Source: Opitutia bacterium
GTDB taxonomy: Bacteria; Verrucomicrobiota; Verrucomicrobiia; Opitutales; UBA953
Length of the DNA: 16,501 bases
Assembly (NCBI GenBank): GCA_947378905.1
Contig: CANCLV010000022.1
Coordinates: 1 to 16,501 of the forward strand
Direction of reading: 5' to 3'
Shown one piece after another: positions 1-7,407 of the stretch. The translations under genes and the position numbers were made by a program. A model generated the notes under the pieces. The model was given only the letters and a program-made list of their open reading frames with translations. It was not told the DNA's origin and searched no databases. The first letter of the stretch is position 1. Each line of letters opens with the position of its first letter.

Positions 1-675
1 GAAGCGTTTGCGGATTTCTTCTTCAAAGTTTGCACGTTGGATTATTCACGTATGACCGCGGGCATGGATGCACTCAGCGAAGTGATGATGAAGACTAAGG
101 ATGTTCATCTTACCTCCCCAGGCACTGATTTACGATTCTCGATCAAAGGAATGAATGCCATTCCCTGCGGCGGAAAACATAACATACCCGATGGCGAAGT
201 CTTCACCGCACCGATTAAAGATTCCGTCGAAGGCGTGATTCAGTACAACGCACCGACGATTTATCAAGGTGTGTCATTTGAAAACATTCGTCTCGTTTTC
301 AAAAAAGGAAAAATTGTCGAAGCGACCTCGAATAACACTAAACGCCTCAATGAAATTTTAGATACCGATGCAGGTGCTCGTTATATTGGAGAGTTCGCGA
401 TTGGTTTTAATCCACACATCCTCAATCCGATGCAGGATATTCTCTTTGATGAGAAGATTGCTGGGTCATTCCACTTCACTCCTGGCATGTGCTATGAAAC
501 GACGGATAATGGTAATCAGTCTTCGATTCACTGGGATATGGTGTGCATTCAACGTCCCGAGTATGGTGGTGGAGAAATTAGATTTGACGGTAAGGTCATT
601 CGTAAGGATGGACTCTTCGTACCTAAATCATTACAAAAATTGAATCCCGACTACCTTTTGGGAAAAAAACGCTAA
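1..675 (+). CDS. M29-family aminopeptidase (5'-truncated by window edge)
   Basis: The reading frame is open from the first base to TAA at 673-675, giving 224 visible residues; the N-terminal part lies outside the window. M29 enzymes (AmpS, PepS, aminopeptidase T types) are cytosolic metal-dependent exopeptidases that remove N-terminal residues from peptides. Family hallmarks seen: FFFKVCTLDY at the start, DGEVFTAP (Glu at visible residue 66), a YIGEFAIG segment (Glu131), His158 in GSFHFTPG, and the IHWD motif (His177, Asp179). These acidic and histidine residues are the expected metal ligands by family analogy. The TTG at 37 is an internal codon, not the start, because family-like sequence continues upstream of it. 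The stop overlaps the ATG of the next gene (TAATG), so the two are probably co-transcribed and translationally coupled. Confidence 0.9.
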   Translation, partial: EAFADFFFKVCTLDYSRMTAGMDALSEVMMKTKDVHLTSPGTDLRFSIKGMNAIPCGGKHNIPDGEVFTAPIKDSVEGVIQYNAPTIYQGVSFENIRLVFKKGKIVEATSNNTKRLNEILDTDAGARYIGEFAIGFNPHILNPMQDILFDEKIAGSFHFTPGMCYETTDNGNQSSIHWDMVCIQRPEYGGGEIRFDGKVIRKDGLFVPKSLQKLNPDYLLGKKR

Positions 676-1796
676 TGCCTCCCAAAATTAAACCGGCCCA
701 CAAGCCATCACCGGGTTCGATCAAACACAAGCCTCAGACACGGAAAGCTTCACCGAAAGTTCTCCGTCCAGCTCGCGAAGAGAAAATGACTTCTCGGAGC
801 GGTGTTAAACGTGCACCCGCTCAGCCAACTGCGGAACACGAGATTCATAAAGTTAAAGTCGAAGCCGATGCTTCACCAGCGCGTGCCGATAAAATTCTTT
901 CTGGATTACTCAGCGGTATCAGTCGTTCACGCGTGCAGAAGGCACTCGACTTAGGACTAATCACTCGCGACGGAGTAGCGATTGATCGTCGCACCGTTTT
1001 AAATCCTTTAGACAGTCTCACTGTTGCCCTGCCCGCTCCGGAAGAGCCCACAGCCAGTGCAGTAAAAATGAAGTTAGAGGTCCTATTCGAAGACGCTCAT
1101 ATTATTGCTATAAATAAGCCGAGTGGATTACTCACACACCCTGTTCAAGGCTCGGATGAACTTTCTGTCGTGCATGGTTTACTCCATCACACCAAAGGTA
1201 AATTGGCTCCTGCCGGCGGCGCTCCACGTCCAGGCGTGGTACATCGTCTCGACCGTGAAACTTCGGGTGTCATTGTTTTAGCTAAGACTGATAAAGCCTA
1301 TCACAACTTAGTAGAACAATTTGGTGAACGGACGGCGAAGAAAGAATATTTAGCGCTTGTGGATAAAAGTCCACGTCTGCTCGGCGGACAAATCAATGCC
1401 AACATTGACCGTCACCGCACCGTTCGTGTGCGTATGGCTGTGCGTGAGGATGGACGACATGAGGCCGTTACCGATTGGCGCGTGGAAGAAAAATACGGCC
1501 CACAGGCTGCATTGATTAGAGCTTATCCGCACACGGGACGCACTCACCAGATCCGTGTGCACTTAGCACACATCGGACACGCTATTTTAGGTGATCGTAC
1601 CTACGGAAAGTTTGATGTGCCCGCATTTGATAACTGGCCGATGCCACGCGTGATGCTTCATGCACATAAACTTACTTTAAAGCATCCACAGACTGGAAAA
1701 CCTATGACCTTTTCTGTCGAGCCACCTAAGGACTTTAAGACCCTACAGTCTTGGCTAACGAACAGATTTGGTGTGCGTGCTTTTTCGACTGTCTAA
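675..1796 (+). CDS. RluA-family 23S rRNA/tRNA pseudouridine synthase
   Basis: The 373-residue product should isomerise uridine to pseudouridine in structured RNA. The catalytic motif HRLDRETSG is present, with the nucleophilic aspartate at residue 193. An S4 RNA-binding domain lies at about residues 68-115 (RADKILSGLL, SRSRVQKAL) and the RluA catalytic domain runs from about 135 to 345; S4 plus catalytic domain resembles RluD/RluC. The first 60 or so residues form a basic, proline- and lysine-rich, probably disordered extension not needed by the family; an internal ATG at codon 38 is an alternative start. The chosen ATG overlaps the upstream stop by one base. The gene ends only 3 bp from the convergent CDF gene, with no terminator between. 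The target uridine cannot be told from sequence. Confidence 0.93.
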   Translation: MPPKIKPAHKPSPGSIKHKPQTRKASPKVLRPAREEKMTSRSGVKRAPAQPTAEHEIHKVKVEADASPARADKILSGLLSGISRSRVQKALDLGLITRDGVAIDRRTVLNPLDSLTVALPAPEEPTASAVKMKLEVLFEDAHIIAINKPSGLLTHPVQGSDELSVVHGLLHHTKGKLAPAGGAPRPGVVHRLDRETSGVIVLAKTDKAYHNLVEQFGERTAKKEYLALVDKSPRLLGGQINANIDRHRTVRVRMAVREDGRHEAVTDWRVEEKYGPQAALIRAYPHTGRTHQIRVHLAHIGHAILGDRTYGKFDVPAFDNWPMPRVMLHAHKLTLKHPQTGKPMTFSVEPPKDFKTLQSWLTNRFGVRAFSTV

Positions 1797-1799
1797 AAA

Positions 1800-2717
1800 T
1801 CAGTGAGCTGAGCCATGGTGACCGTCGCACTTGCGATATTCAGGCATGTCAGGCTCAACGTGTACCAGCACTGAAACCACTTCAGGGTGAAGACGTAAAA
1901 TGTCGGATTTAACCTGTCCGGCGATAGCGTGACCCTTTGCTACGGTCGCTGATTCGTCGACTTGAAGATGGAAATCTACCTCAAAGCGATCACCGACGCG
2001 ACGAGCGCGGAAGGCGTGAAATCCTTTAGTACCAGGAACAGCCAGAATATGTTCGCTGAGATCTTTAAGGATTTTTTCTTCGGGCGCTGTATCGATTAAA
2101 TCAGCACAGGCGGATTTAAATAATTTGATACCTTCGGCACCGAGCCAACCAGCGAGGACAAGTCCGATGACTTTATCAACGGCGACCCATTCAGAATGGG
2201 TATTCGCTATCACGACGGCGATTAGCGCGAGCAATGAAGCAACAGCATCCGCACGATGGTCGGCGGCGTTAGCCATCAGTAAGCGGGAGCCAAGCTTCTC
2301 GGCCTGACGTCGGGCAAACTGATAAAAAGTTTCTTTAATGATGAGTGCGATACCAGCAACCCACGCAGCAGCCACACCAGGAGTCTCCGTGGCATTTCCT
2401 TGCATTAAATTTTTAAGTGAGTGCCAAGCCAGACCGATACAGAAACTTAAAACTAAGGTAGAAATGAAAAGCGTCGCGAGGGTTGAGAAGCGGTGATGCC
2501 CATAAGGGTGATCATCATCCTTAGGTAAGTGTGCAAAACGAATGCCGATAATCGCGGCTATATCTCCAGCGATATCCGTCAGTGAGTGAATACCGTCAGC
2601 AATAAGAGCATGGGAATTAGCAATGACGCCGACCGTACATTTAACACTAGCGAGAACGATGTTCACGCAGAGGCTAAGTATAACGGTAAAAATCCCCTCT
2701 TGTTTGGCTGTCGTCAT
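1800..2717 (-). CDS. Cation diffusion facilitator (CDF) metal efflux transporter
   Basis: The 305-residue product is a CDF antiporter that would export divalent metal ions in exchange for protons at the inner membrane. It shows the usual transmembrane domain with HALIADGIHSLTD in helix 2 and the DHPYGHHRFSTL loop, and a cytoplasmic C-terminal domain from about residue 210 (histidines in the tail, GHHGSAH). Helix 2 carries His44-x3-Asp48 and helix 5 carries Asp153-x3-Asp157 (with His154 adjacent); the helix 5 pair is Asp/Asp rather than the more common His/Asp, so the metal could be Zn, Fe or Mn. ATG at 2717 was preferred over GTG at 2720 because it overlaps the upstream TGA as TGATG, a coupling arrangement. 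Confidence 0.93.
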   Translation of the reverse strand: MTTAKQEGIFTVILSLCVNIVLASVKCTVGVIANSHALIADGIHSLTDIAGDIAAIIGIRFAHLPKDDDHPYGHHRFSTLATLFISTLVLSFCIGLAWHSLKNLMQGNATETPGVAAAWVAGIALIIKETFYQFARRQAEKLGSRLLMANAADHRADAVASLLALIAVVIANTHSEWVAVDKVIGLVLAGWLGAEGIKLFKSACADLIDTAPEEKILKDLSEHILAVPGTKGFHAFRARRVGDRFEVDFHLQVDESATVAKGHAIAGQVKSDILRLHPEVVSVLVHVEPDMPEYRKCDGHHGSAH

Positions 2718-3391
2718 CACTTATTTGAATTTTGTTTTATTAATTCGGCCTCATTCTGCCAATCAATTTTTGTAAGTTCAACTGACTGCACGGAAGATTT
2801 CTTTGATACGGCTTTGATTAAGTCGTTTAATTTACTCCAGTCTTTGGCCTGATGGCTTTTAATCCATTGAGTGAGTTTTAAAGTTACTAAATCAGGCTGA
2901 TTAGCGACGGGTGTGGCGACATCACCGAAGTCAGACGTCACATCAGATGCGGAATAACCTTTGCGAAGCTTAACGGTTAAACGGTCTGCGAATGCGAAAG
3001 TGTATTGAGTGACTGGACCCGCTTCGGCGAGCGGTGTGCCAGCGGCGTAGGTTTCGGTGATGAATAAATATTCCTGTGGAAGTTCATTGCCCTCCTCATT
3101 GTAATGTCGACGACCACCCGTTACAATCGAGCGAACCTTGGAGCCATCGGATAATGTTTCAACGGATTCGAACAAAAGAAAGTGACCATAAAATCCCTTC
3201 TTAGTGACGGCGTAATCGTACATCATGCCAGGGAGATTAAGGGATTCGCGGACGCGACGTTTCTCAGTTCTGGCGGGCTCGCTCTTGGTTTGAATAGTCC
3301 ACAGCAAACCTGCCCCGATAAGTGCACCGAGCATGAAGATTAGCCAACGATCGCGCTGTCCCATGTCAGCATATTCAATGATGTTGGACAT
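2717..3391 (-). CDS. Membrane-anchored protein of unknown function
   Basis: I do not recognise this 224-residue protein. A single hydrophobic segment at about residues 16-33 (WLIFMLGALIGAGLLWTI), preceded by charged residues, suggests an N-terminal membrane anchor with the rest on one side of the membrane. No cysteine pair, no lipobox and no catalytic motif is visible. The centre is rich in beta-prone aromatic patterns (YGHFLLFESVETL, YLFITETY, YTFAFADRLTV); residues 168-224 look helical and lysine-rich. An internal ATG at 3364 (codon 10) is an alternative start. It overlaps the CDF gene by one base and lies directly upstream of it, so the two probably share a transcript and perhaps a task at the membrane. 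Coding is supported by length, operon position and lack of a competing frame. Confidence 0.75.
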   Translation of the reverse strand: MSNIIEYADMGQRDRWLIFMLGALIGAGLLWTIQTKSEPARTEKRRVRESLNLPGMMYDYAVTKKGFYGHFLLFESVETLSDGSKVRSIVTGGRRHYNEEGNELPQEYLFITETYAAGTPLAEAGPVTQYTFAFADRLTVKLRKGYSASDVTSDFGDVATPVANQPDLVTLKLTQWIKSHQAKDWSKLNDLIKAVSKKSSVQSVELTKIDWQNEAELIKQNSNK

Positions 3392-3463
3392 TCGGCAAGG
3401 AGAAGACGTTCACAGCCGTGGCTTTGTCATTGGAAAATTAAATAAAATCGTCAATTTAATGAC
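3392..3463. promoter_or_regulatory. Divergent intergenic promoter region
   Basis: These 72 bases separate the minus-strand orphan/CDF operon from the plus-strand thioesterase operon, so promoters for both should lie here or just inside the genes. The right half is very A+T rich. On the plus strand TTGTCA (3424-3429) and TAAAAT (3443-3448) resemble -35 and -10 elements but are only 13 bp apart, shorter than normal. On the minus strand TTGACG (3454-3449) is a -35 candidate without a good -10. The assignment rests mainly on gene orientation. Confidence 0.35.
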
Positions 3464-3868
3464 ATGTTAGAAGCTTCAGTTGAAACACGAGTTCGCTTTG
3501 CGGAAACCGACGCTATGGGTGTCACCTACCACGGTAATTATCTGCCTTGGTTTGAAATGGCACGGGTAGCTATGTTGGACAAGATTGGCTGCCCGTATCG
3601 TGACTTAGAAAAAGACGGCTTCCTCCTTCCCGTTTTAGAAACTGGCATGACGTATCATCGCCCATCGCATTTTGATGATCGTCTAAAAATCACGGTCACA
3701 CTTTCAGAAAAACCCAAGGCGCGTTTACATTTAACTTACAAAGTTGAACGCGGCAGTGAATTGATTGTCGAAGGATTCACCGTGCATGCGTTTGTTAACC
3801 GTGAATTTAAACCGGTCAGACCCCCTGAAAAAATCGAAGAAGCTTTTAATCGAGCCATCGCTCAATAA
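3464..3868 (+). CDS. YbgC-like acyl-CoA thioesterase (hotdog fold, 4HBT family)
   Basis: The 134-residue product has the length and motifs of YbgC/4-hydroxybenzoyl-CoA thioesterases, which hydrolyse acyl thioesters in the cytoplasm. RFAETDAMGVTYHGNYLPWFE contains the catalytic-type aspartate (Asp16) and His23 in the family's typical spacing. The ATG at 3464 starts the family-like sequence almost at once and has no Shine-Dalgarno motif in front. It is the first gene of a tight plus-strand operon, with the next ATG 3 bp after its stop. In many bacteria ybgC sits with tol-pal genes; here it does not, so a role beside Tol-Pal is not supported by context. The acyl substrate is unknown. Confidence 0.9.
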   Translation: MLEASVETRVRFAETDAMGVTYHGNYLPWFEMARVAMLDKIGCPYRDLEKDGFLLPVLETGMTYHRPSHFDDRLKITVTLSEKPKARLHLTYKVERGSELIVEGFTVHAFVNREFKPVRPPEKIEEAFNRAIAQ

Positions 3869-3871
3869 TTT

Positions 3872-4522
3872 ATGAAAATTGAATCTTGGTCACTCGGACC
3901 CTTTGAAACCAATGCGTATTTATTGACGTCGGATGACGGCAAATCCTGCGTGGTCGTGGATGCGCCACGCGATGCTGCTAAAACTCTTTTGCCAGAAATC
4001 AAAAAACGCGGCCTAAAACTCACCCATATTTTAATCACGCACGGACACTGGGATCACATGTGTGACGCTCATGCTTTTGCGAGTGCGGGAGCGCAAGTAT
4101 TGGCTCATGAAGACGATCAGCAACTCATTGAAAACATTGAGGCTTATCGCAATCGCTACCAAGCCATGATGCCGTTCTTAACAGAGGAAGATTTTCATTC
4201 CTGCAAGGTCACACAGTGGCTGAAACAAGGTGATTCGTTTAATGCGCTAGGTAAGAAATTCGAAGTGCGTCATGTTCCAGGGCACTGTCCGGGAAGTCTT
4301 CTCTTTTACTGTGCAGAGGAAAAATTCGCTTTCACGGGAGATGCTATTTTTAACGGGTCGGTCGGACGGACTGACTTACCCAATGGCGATTGGAATCAGT
4401 TATTAAAATCCATTCGTGAACAAATTTATACTTTGCCTGACGACATCAATTTACTTCCCGGTCACGGCGGAAACACATCTGTCGGCAAAGAAAAGAAAAG
4501 CAATCCGTACGCCCGGCCTTAA
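3872..4522 (+). CDS. Metallo-beta-lactamase-fold hydrolase, glyoxalase II-like
   Basis: The 216-residue product has the full metal site of the fold: THGHWDH (His57, His59, Asp61, His62), His138 in HVPGHCPGS, Asp157 in FTGDAIF and His198 in LLPGHG. The FTGDAIFNGSVGRTDLP stretch is typical of glyoxalase II-like (YcbL/GloB-related) members, which hydrolyse thioesters such as S-lactoylglutathione or related compounds with a two-metal centre. It lacks the long C-terminal substrate domain of classical GloB, so the natural substrate is open. It sits between a thioesterase and an orphan with 3 bp gaps on each side, indicating one transcript. Confidence 0.92.
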   Translation: MKIESWSLGPFETNAYLLTSDDGKSCVVVDAPRDAAKTLLPEIKKRGLKLTHILITHGHWDHMCDAHAFASAGAQVLAHEDDQQLIENIEAYRNRYQAMMPFLTEEDFHSCKVTQWLKQGDSFNALGKKFEVRHVPGHCPGSLLFYCAEEKFAFTGDAIFNGSVGRTDLPNGDWNQLLKSIREQIYTLPDDINLLPGHGGNTSVGKEKKSNPYARP

Positions 4523-4525
4523 TTC

Positions 4526-5044
4526 GTGGCTACACCCTGCCCCTATTTACCGTCCGGTCAGCGAAAACTATCCTGGCGTGACTTGAATGCCTTGCGCGAT
4601 GACCAGGGCGAAGAACTTTATCACTTGTGCCTTCAATACGGACAACAGCTTTGGCTGGAAAATTTACCAGCACGTGCGCTTTTAGCGGTTGATCGTGCGT
4701 TGTATTGTGATGTCCCTGCTGATGCCGAGTGCTTAAAAGCAAATCCTTTGCCCTACGCAGCGATTGGTTGGTTAGTCAGTCAGCCCACGGAAGAATTTAC
4801 CGGCAATGCACGGGTTCATTATCAACATTTGGCTGACCGTGTAAAAGGAGAGCGAGCTGCGCAAAAGAAGTGGCGGGCATGGGCAGCGTGGGCGGTTGTA
4901 CGTCGAGTTCGGCCTGATTTAGCGGCTGATCCTGAACACGTCGTGACAGAGCCAACGCACGGTGAAATCAAGCAAGCACTAGAACTTCACGGCATTCAAG
5001 GTGAAGCTGTGACCTGGGAAAAGGCTATCGAGTCGATTACTTAA
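4526..5044 (+). CDS. Conserved-looking hypothetical protein, tryptophan-rich
   Basis: I cannot assign this 172-residue soluble protein to a named family. It has seven tryptophans, a block PARALLAVDRALYCDV (residues about 48-62), LPYAAIGWLV (about 75-84) and a basic helical stretch (HLADRVKGERAAQKKWRAW, about 101-119) followed by a C-terminal part with EPTHGEIKQALELHG. The composition suggests an all-helical protein, possibly binding nucleic acid or another protein through the basic helix. No membrane segment or signal peptide is seen. The GTG start lies 3 bp after the hydrolase stop and there is no Shine-Dalgarno motif. The gene's last 8 bases overlap the 3' end of fabF on the other strand. 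Its operon partners are two thioester-type hydrolases, which is the only hint to function. Confidence 0.8.
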   Translation: MATPCPYLPSGQRKLSWRDLNALRDDQGEELYHLCLQYGQQLWLENLPARALLAVDRALYCDVPADAECLKANPLPYAAIGWLVSQPTEEFTGNARVHYQHLADRVKGERAAQKKWRAWAAWAVVRRVRPDLAADPEHVVTEPTHGEIKQALELHGIQGEAVTWEKAIESIT

Positions 5045-6293
5045 GACGCTTGAAGACCAGCGAAGCATTGTGACCGCCGAAACCTAAATTATTGGAAATC
5101 GCGACGTCGACTTTCATCGTACGAGCTTTGTTCGGCACGTAATCCAAGTCACAATCAGGATCAGGATTTTCGTAATTGATGGTTGGAGGAACGACGCCGT
5201 TGTGAATTGCGAGAACGCAAACCGCGGCTTCGACACCACCCGCAGCACCGAGTAAGTGACCTGTCATCGACTTCGTAGATGAGATAGCAATCCTAGGAGC
5301 CAGCTCACCGAAGGAGCGTTTGATAGCTAAAGATTCGCAACGGTCATTGATTGGAGTCGATGTACCGTGAGCGTTGATGTAACTCACTTCAGATTTTTTA
5401 ACATCAGCATCAGCTAATGCACGATCGAGACAGAGTGCGAGGCCTTTGCCCTCTTGGTCTTGTCCGGTGATGTGATAAGCGTCGCAGGTCGCTCCGTAGC
5501 CAGCGAGTTCGCAATAGATGCGAGCACCACGAGCTTTAGCGTGTTCGAGTTCTTCGATGACTAAAACACCGGAGCCTTCGCCCATAATGAAACCGTCGCG
5601 TAATTTATCGAAGGGGCGAGAAGCCTTTTCAGGCGTATCATTAAAGTCAGTAGACATCGCCTTCATGTTACAGAATCCAGCGTAACCTAAGCGTGTAATG
5701 GCGGCCTCAGAACCACCGGAGAGCATGACGTCGGCGTGGCCATCGCGAATGTGGCGCATCGCTTCACCGAGTGAGTGTGATCCAGAAGCACAGGCAGAAA
5801 CTACACCGAAATTGACCGACTTAGCTTTGAACTCGATAGCGACAACGCCTGAGGCGATGTTGGCGATTAAAGAAGGAATCGTGAAAGGAGAAACACGTGA
5901 AGGACCACGCTCGATGAGAACACGCGCTTGGTTTTCGATGGTTTCCATTCCACCGATACCCGAGCCGATGATTACACCGAAGCGCTCGGAATCGATTTTG
6001 TTAACGTCGAGCTTAGCGTCTTCGACGGCCATACGTGAAGCGGCTACGGCGTATTGTGTGTAGCGATCGTTACGTTTCGCTTCTTTAGGATCCATGAATT
6101 TACCTGGATCAAAATCTCTAATTTCGGCGCCGACCTTCGAAGGAAAGTCAGTCGGATCAAAACGAGTAATGCGTGAGATACCTGAGCGACCCTTTAACAA
6201 AGAGTCCCAGAAAGTTGCAGTATCAGGACCCAGAGCCGTCAGACAGCCAATGCCTGTTACGACTACTCGGCGAGGATTGCTTGGTGTGCTCAC
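5037..6293 (-). CDS. fabF: 3-oxoacyl-[acyl-carrier-protein] synthase II
   Basis: The 418-residue product is a condensing enzyme that extends acyl-ACP with malonyl-ACP in fatty acid synthesis. The Cys-His-His triad is present: Cys168 in VSACASGSHSLG, His309 in NAHGTSTP and His346 in MTGHLLGAAGG. The N-terminal RRVVVTGIGCLTALG and the C-terminal NNLGFGGHNAS are typical of KAS II. Length matches the family. The start is GTG at 6293, placed just after a perfect 7-bp hairpin and without a Shine-Dalgarno motif. It is the last gene of the fabG-acpP-fabF set; its stop region overlaps the convergent orphan gene by 8 bases, with no terminator hairpin seen. Confidence 0.97.
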   Translation of the reverse strand: MSTPSNPRRVVVTGIGCLTALGPDTATFWDSLLKGRSGISRITRFDPTDFPSKVGAEIRDFDPGKFMDPKEAKRNDRYTQYAVAASRMAVEDAKLDVNKIDSERFGVIIGSGIGGMETIENQARVLIERGPSRVSPFTIPSLIANIASGVVAIEFKAKSVNFGVVSACASGSHSLGEAMRHIRDGHADVMLSGGSEAAITRLGYAGFCNMKAMSTDFNDTPEKASRPFDKLRDGFIMGEGSGVLVIEELEHAKARGARIYCELAGYGATCDAYHITGQDQEGKGLALCLDRALADADVKKSEVSYINAHGTSTPINDRCESLAIKRSFGELAPRIAISSTKSMTGHLLGAAGGVEAAVCVLAIHNGVVPPTINYENPDPDCDLDYVPNKARTMKVDVAISNNLGFGGHNASLVFKRLK

Positions 6294-6297
6294 GTTT

Positions 6298-6314
6298 ACG
6301 GGCTAAGAGCCCGT
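6298..6314 (-). promoter_or_regulatory. Hairpin between acpP and fabF, next to the fabF start
   Basis: ACGGGCT, a 3-base loop and AGCCCGT form a perfect 7-bp inverted repeat in the 25-bp gap between the acpP stop and the fabF GTG. In the transcript the stem ends four bases before the start codon. There is no following U-run, so it is not a normal intrinsic terminator; it could be an RNA-processing, stability or translation-control element that sets the unequal ACP and FabF levels. The structure is seen; the function is inferred. Confidence 0.55.
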
Positions 6315-6318
6315 TAAA

Positions 6319-6564
6319 TTATTTGGTGGCGTTGGCCTTGATATACTCGATTGCGTCGCCCACGGTCTTCATGGACGCAGCTTTTTCTTCAGGAATTGAA
6401 GCGATGCCAAACTCGTCTTCAAAAGCCATGATGATTTCTACGAGGTCGAGCGAATCGGCCTTAAGGTCAGTTTGGAAGCCAGCGGCGGCAGTGACCTGCT
6501 CGGCGTTGACGCTCAACTGTTTAACGATGATGTCGGTGACACGTTTTTCGATATTTTCAGGCAT
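6319..6564 (-). CDS. acpP: Acyl carrier protein
   Basis: This 81-residue acidic protein carries growing acyl chains on a 4'-phosphopantetheine arm during fatty acid synthesis. The attachment motif ADSLDLVEIIMAFEDEFG is present, with the modified serine at residue 38. Length, four-helix pattern and acidity match bacterial ACP. It lies between fabG (31 bp upstream) and fabF (25 bp downstream). No Shine-Dalgarno sequence precedes the ATG at 6564. Confidence 0.97.
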   Translation of the reverse strand: MPENIEKRVTDIIVKQLSVNAEQVTAAAGFQTDLKADSLDLVEIIMAFEDEFGIASIPEEKAASMKTVGDAIEYIKANATK

Positions 6565-6595
6565 AGTAAAGGTCGGTTTTGTGGGTTTTTAGGTG

Positions 6596-7339
6596 TCAGA
6601 TAGCCATTCCACCGTCAACAGAAAAGACCTGTCCGGTGATATAACCCCCCTCTTCGGAGGCTAAAAAGTCCACCATTGCGGCGATATCGGTGGGGGCGCC
6701 AAAACGGCCCAGAGGGATAACCCCGAGAATCCGTTGTTTGATCTCATCGGTGAGCTCTCCCGTCATATCGGTTGTAATAAATCCAGGGGCTACGGCGTTG
6801 GCGGTGATACTGCGGCCGGCGAGTTCGCGAGCGAGGGTCATGGTCAAACCGTGGAGTCCGGCTTTAGCGGCGGCGTAGTTGGCCTGCCCTGCGTTACCTT
6901 GAACACCCGTTACAGATGAAATGCTGATAATGCGACCCCAACGCTTTTTGGTCATAGGGCGAACGAGACCTTTCACCCAATAAAAAGCAGATGAGAGATT
7001 CGTAGAGATGACGTCGTTCCAATCTTGATCGGACATCGCCATGACGAGTTTGTCGCGAGTGATGCCAGCGTTATTCACTAAAATTTCAACAGCACCGAAT
7101 TCGGCGTTAATCTGTTCGCAAGCTTTGGCGACGGCAGCGGCGTCAGAGACATCGACTTGAAATGCCTTAGCTTTGAGACCTTTGGCGATGATATCGTTAG
7201 CAACGGCAACGCAGGTTTCGGATTTGGAAACGCAGATCACAGTGTGACCGTGAGCAGCGAGGCGTTCGGCGATGGCTTTACCGATACCACGACCGGCACC
7301 AGTGACTAAGGCTACGCGAGGAGTGTGCGTGAGATGCAT
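6596..7339 (-). CDS. fabG: 3-oxoacyl-[acyl-carrier-protein] reductase
   Basis: The 247-residue short-chain dehydrogenase reduces 3-oxoacyl-ACP with NADPH, the step after FabF. The Rossmann motif TGAGRGIG is at residues 13-20, NNAG at 89-92, and the catalytic residues are Asn114, Ser142, Tyr155 and Lys159 (YAAAK). The ending VDGGMAI is typical of FabG. Its place directly before acpP and fabF makes FabG far more likely than another SDR. The ATG at 7339 begins a few residues longer than in many relatives; no other nearby start fits better. A 68-bp gap separates it from the upstream reductase gene, so a promoter of its own is possible. Confidence 0.96.
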   Translation of the reverse strand: MHLTHTPRVALVTGAGRGIGKAIAERLAAHGHTVICVSKSETCVAVANDIIAKGLKAKAFQVDVSDAAAVAKACEQINAEFGAVEILVNNAGITRDKLVMAMSDQDWNDVISTNLSSAFYWVKGLVRPMTKKRWGRIISISSVTGVQGNAGQANYAAAKAGLHGLTMTLARELAGRSITANAVAPGFITTDMTGELTDEIKQRILGVIPLGRFGAPTDIAAMVDFLASEEGGYITGQVFSVDGGMAI

Positions 7340-7407
7340 TAGTATTTAAGTGGAGGGAAACAGGTGTTTAGGCAAGTGACGAATTTATGGAAATAGGTCA
7401 AAAATGC

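Noticed and set aside
37..39. TTG at 37 as the true start of the peptidase gene
   Set aside because: The twelve codons before it match the M29 family sequence, so the gene enters from outside the window.
3424..3448. Sigma70 promoter TTGTCA/TAAAAT as a confident call
   Set aside because: The spacer is only 13 bp, so it is kept only as a weak candidate within the intergenic region.
5698..6063. Plus-strand open frame of 121 codons inside fabF
   Set aside because: fabF is unmistakable on the other strand; this frame is a by-product of its codon pattern.
6173..6592. Plus-strand open frame of 139 codons across the fabF-acpP junction
   Set aside because: It lies antisense to two clear genes, is serine-rich in the manner of shadow frames and shows no domain.
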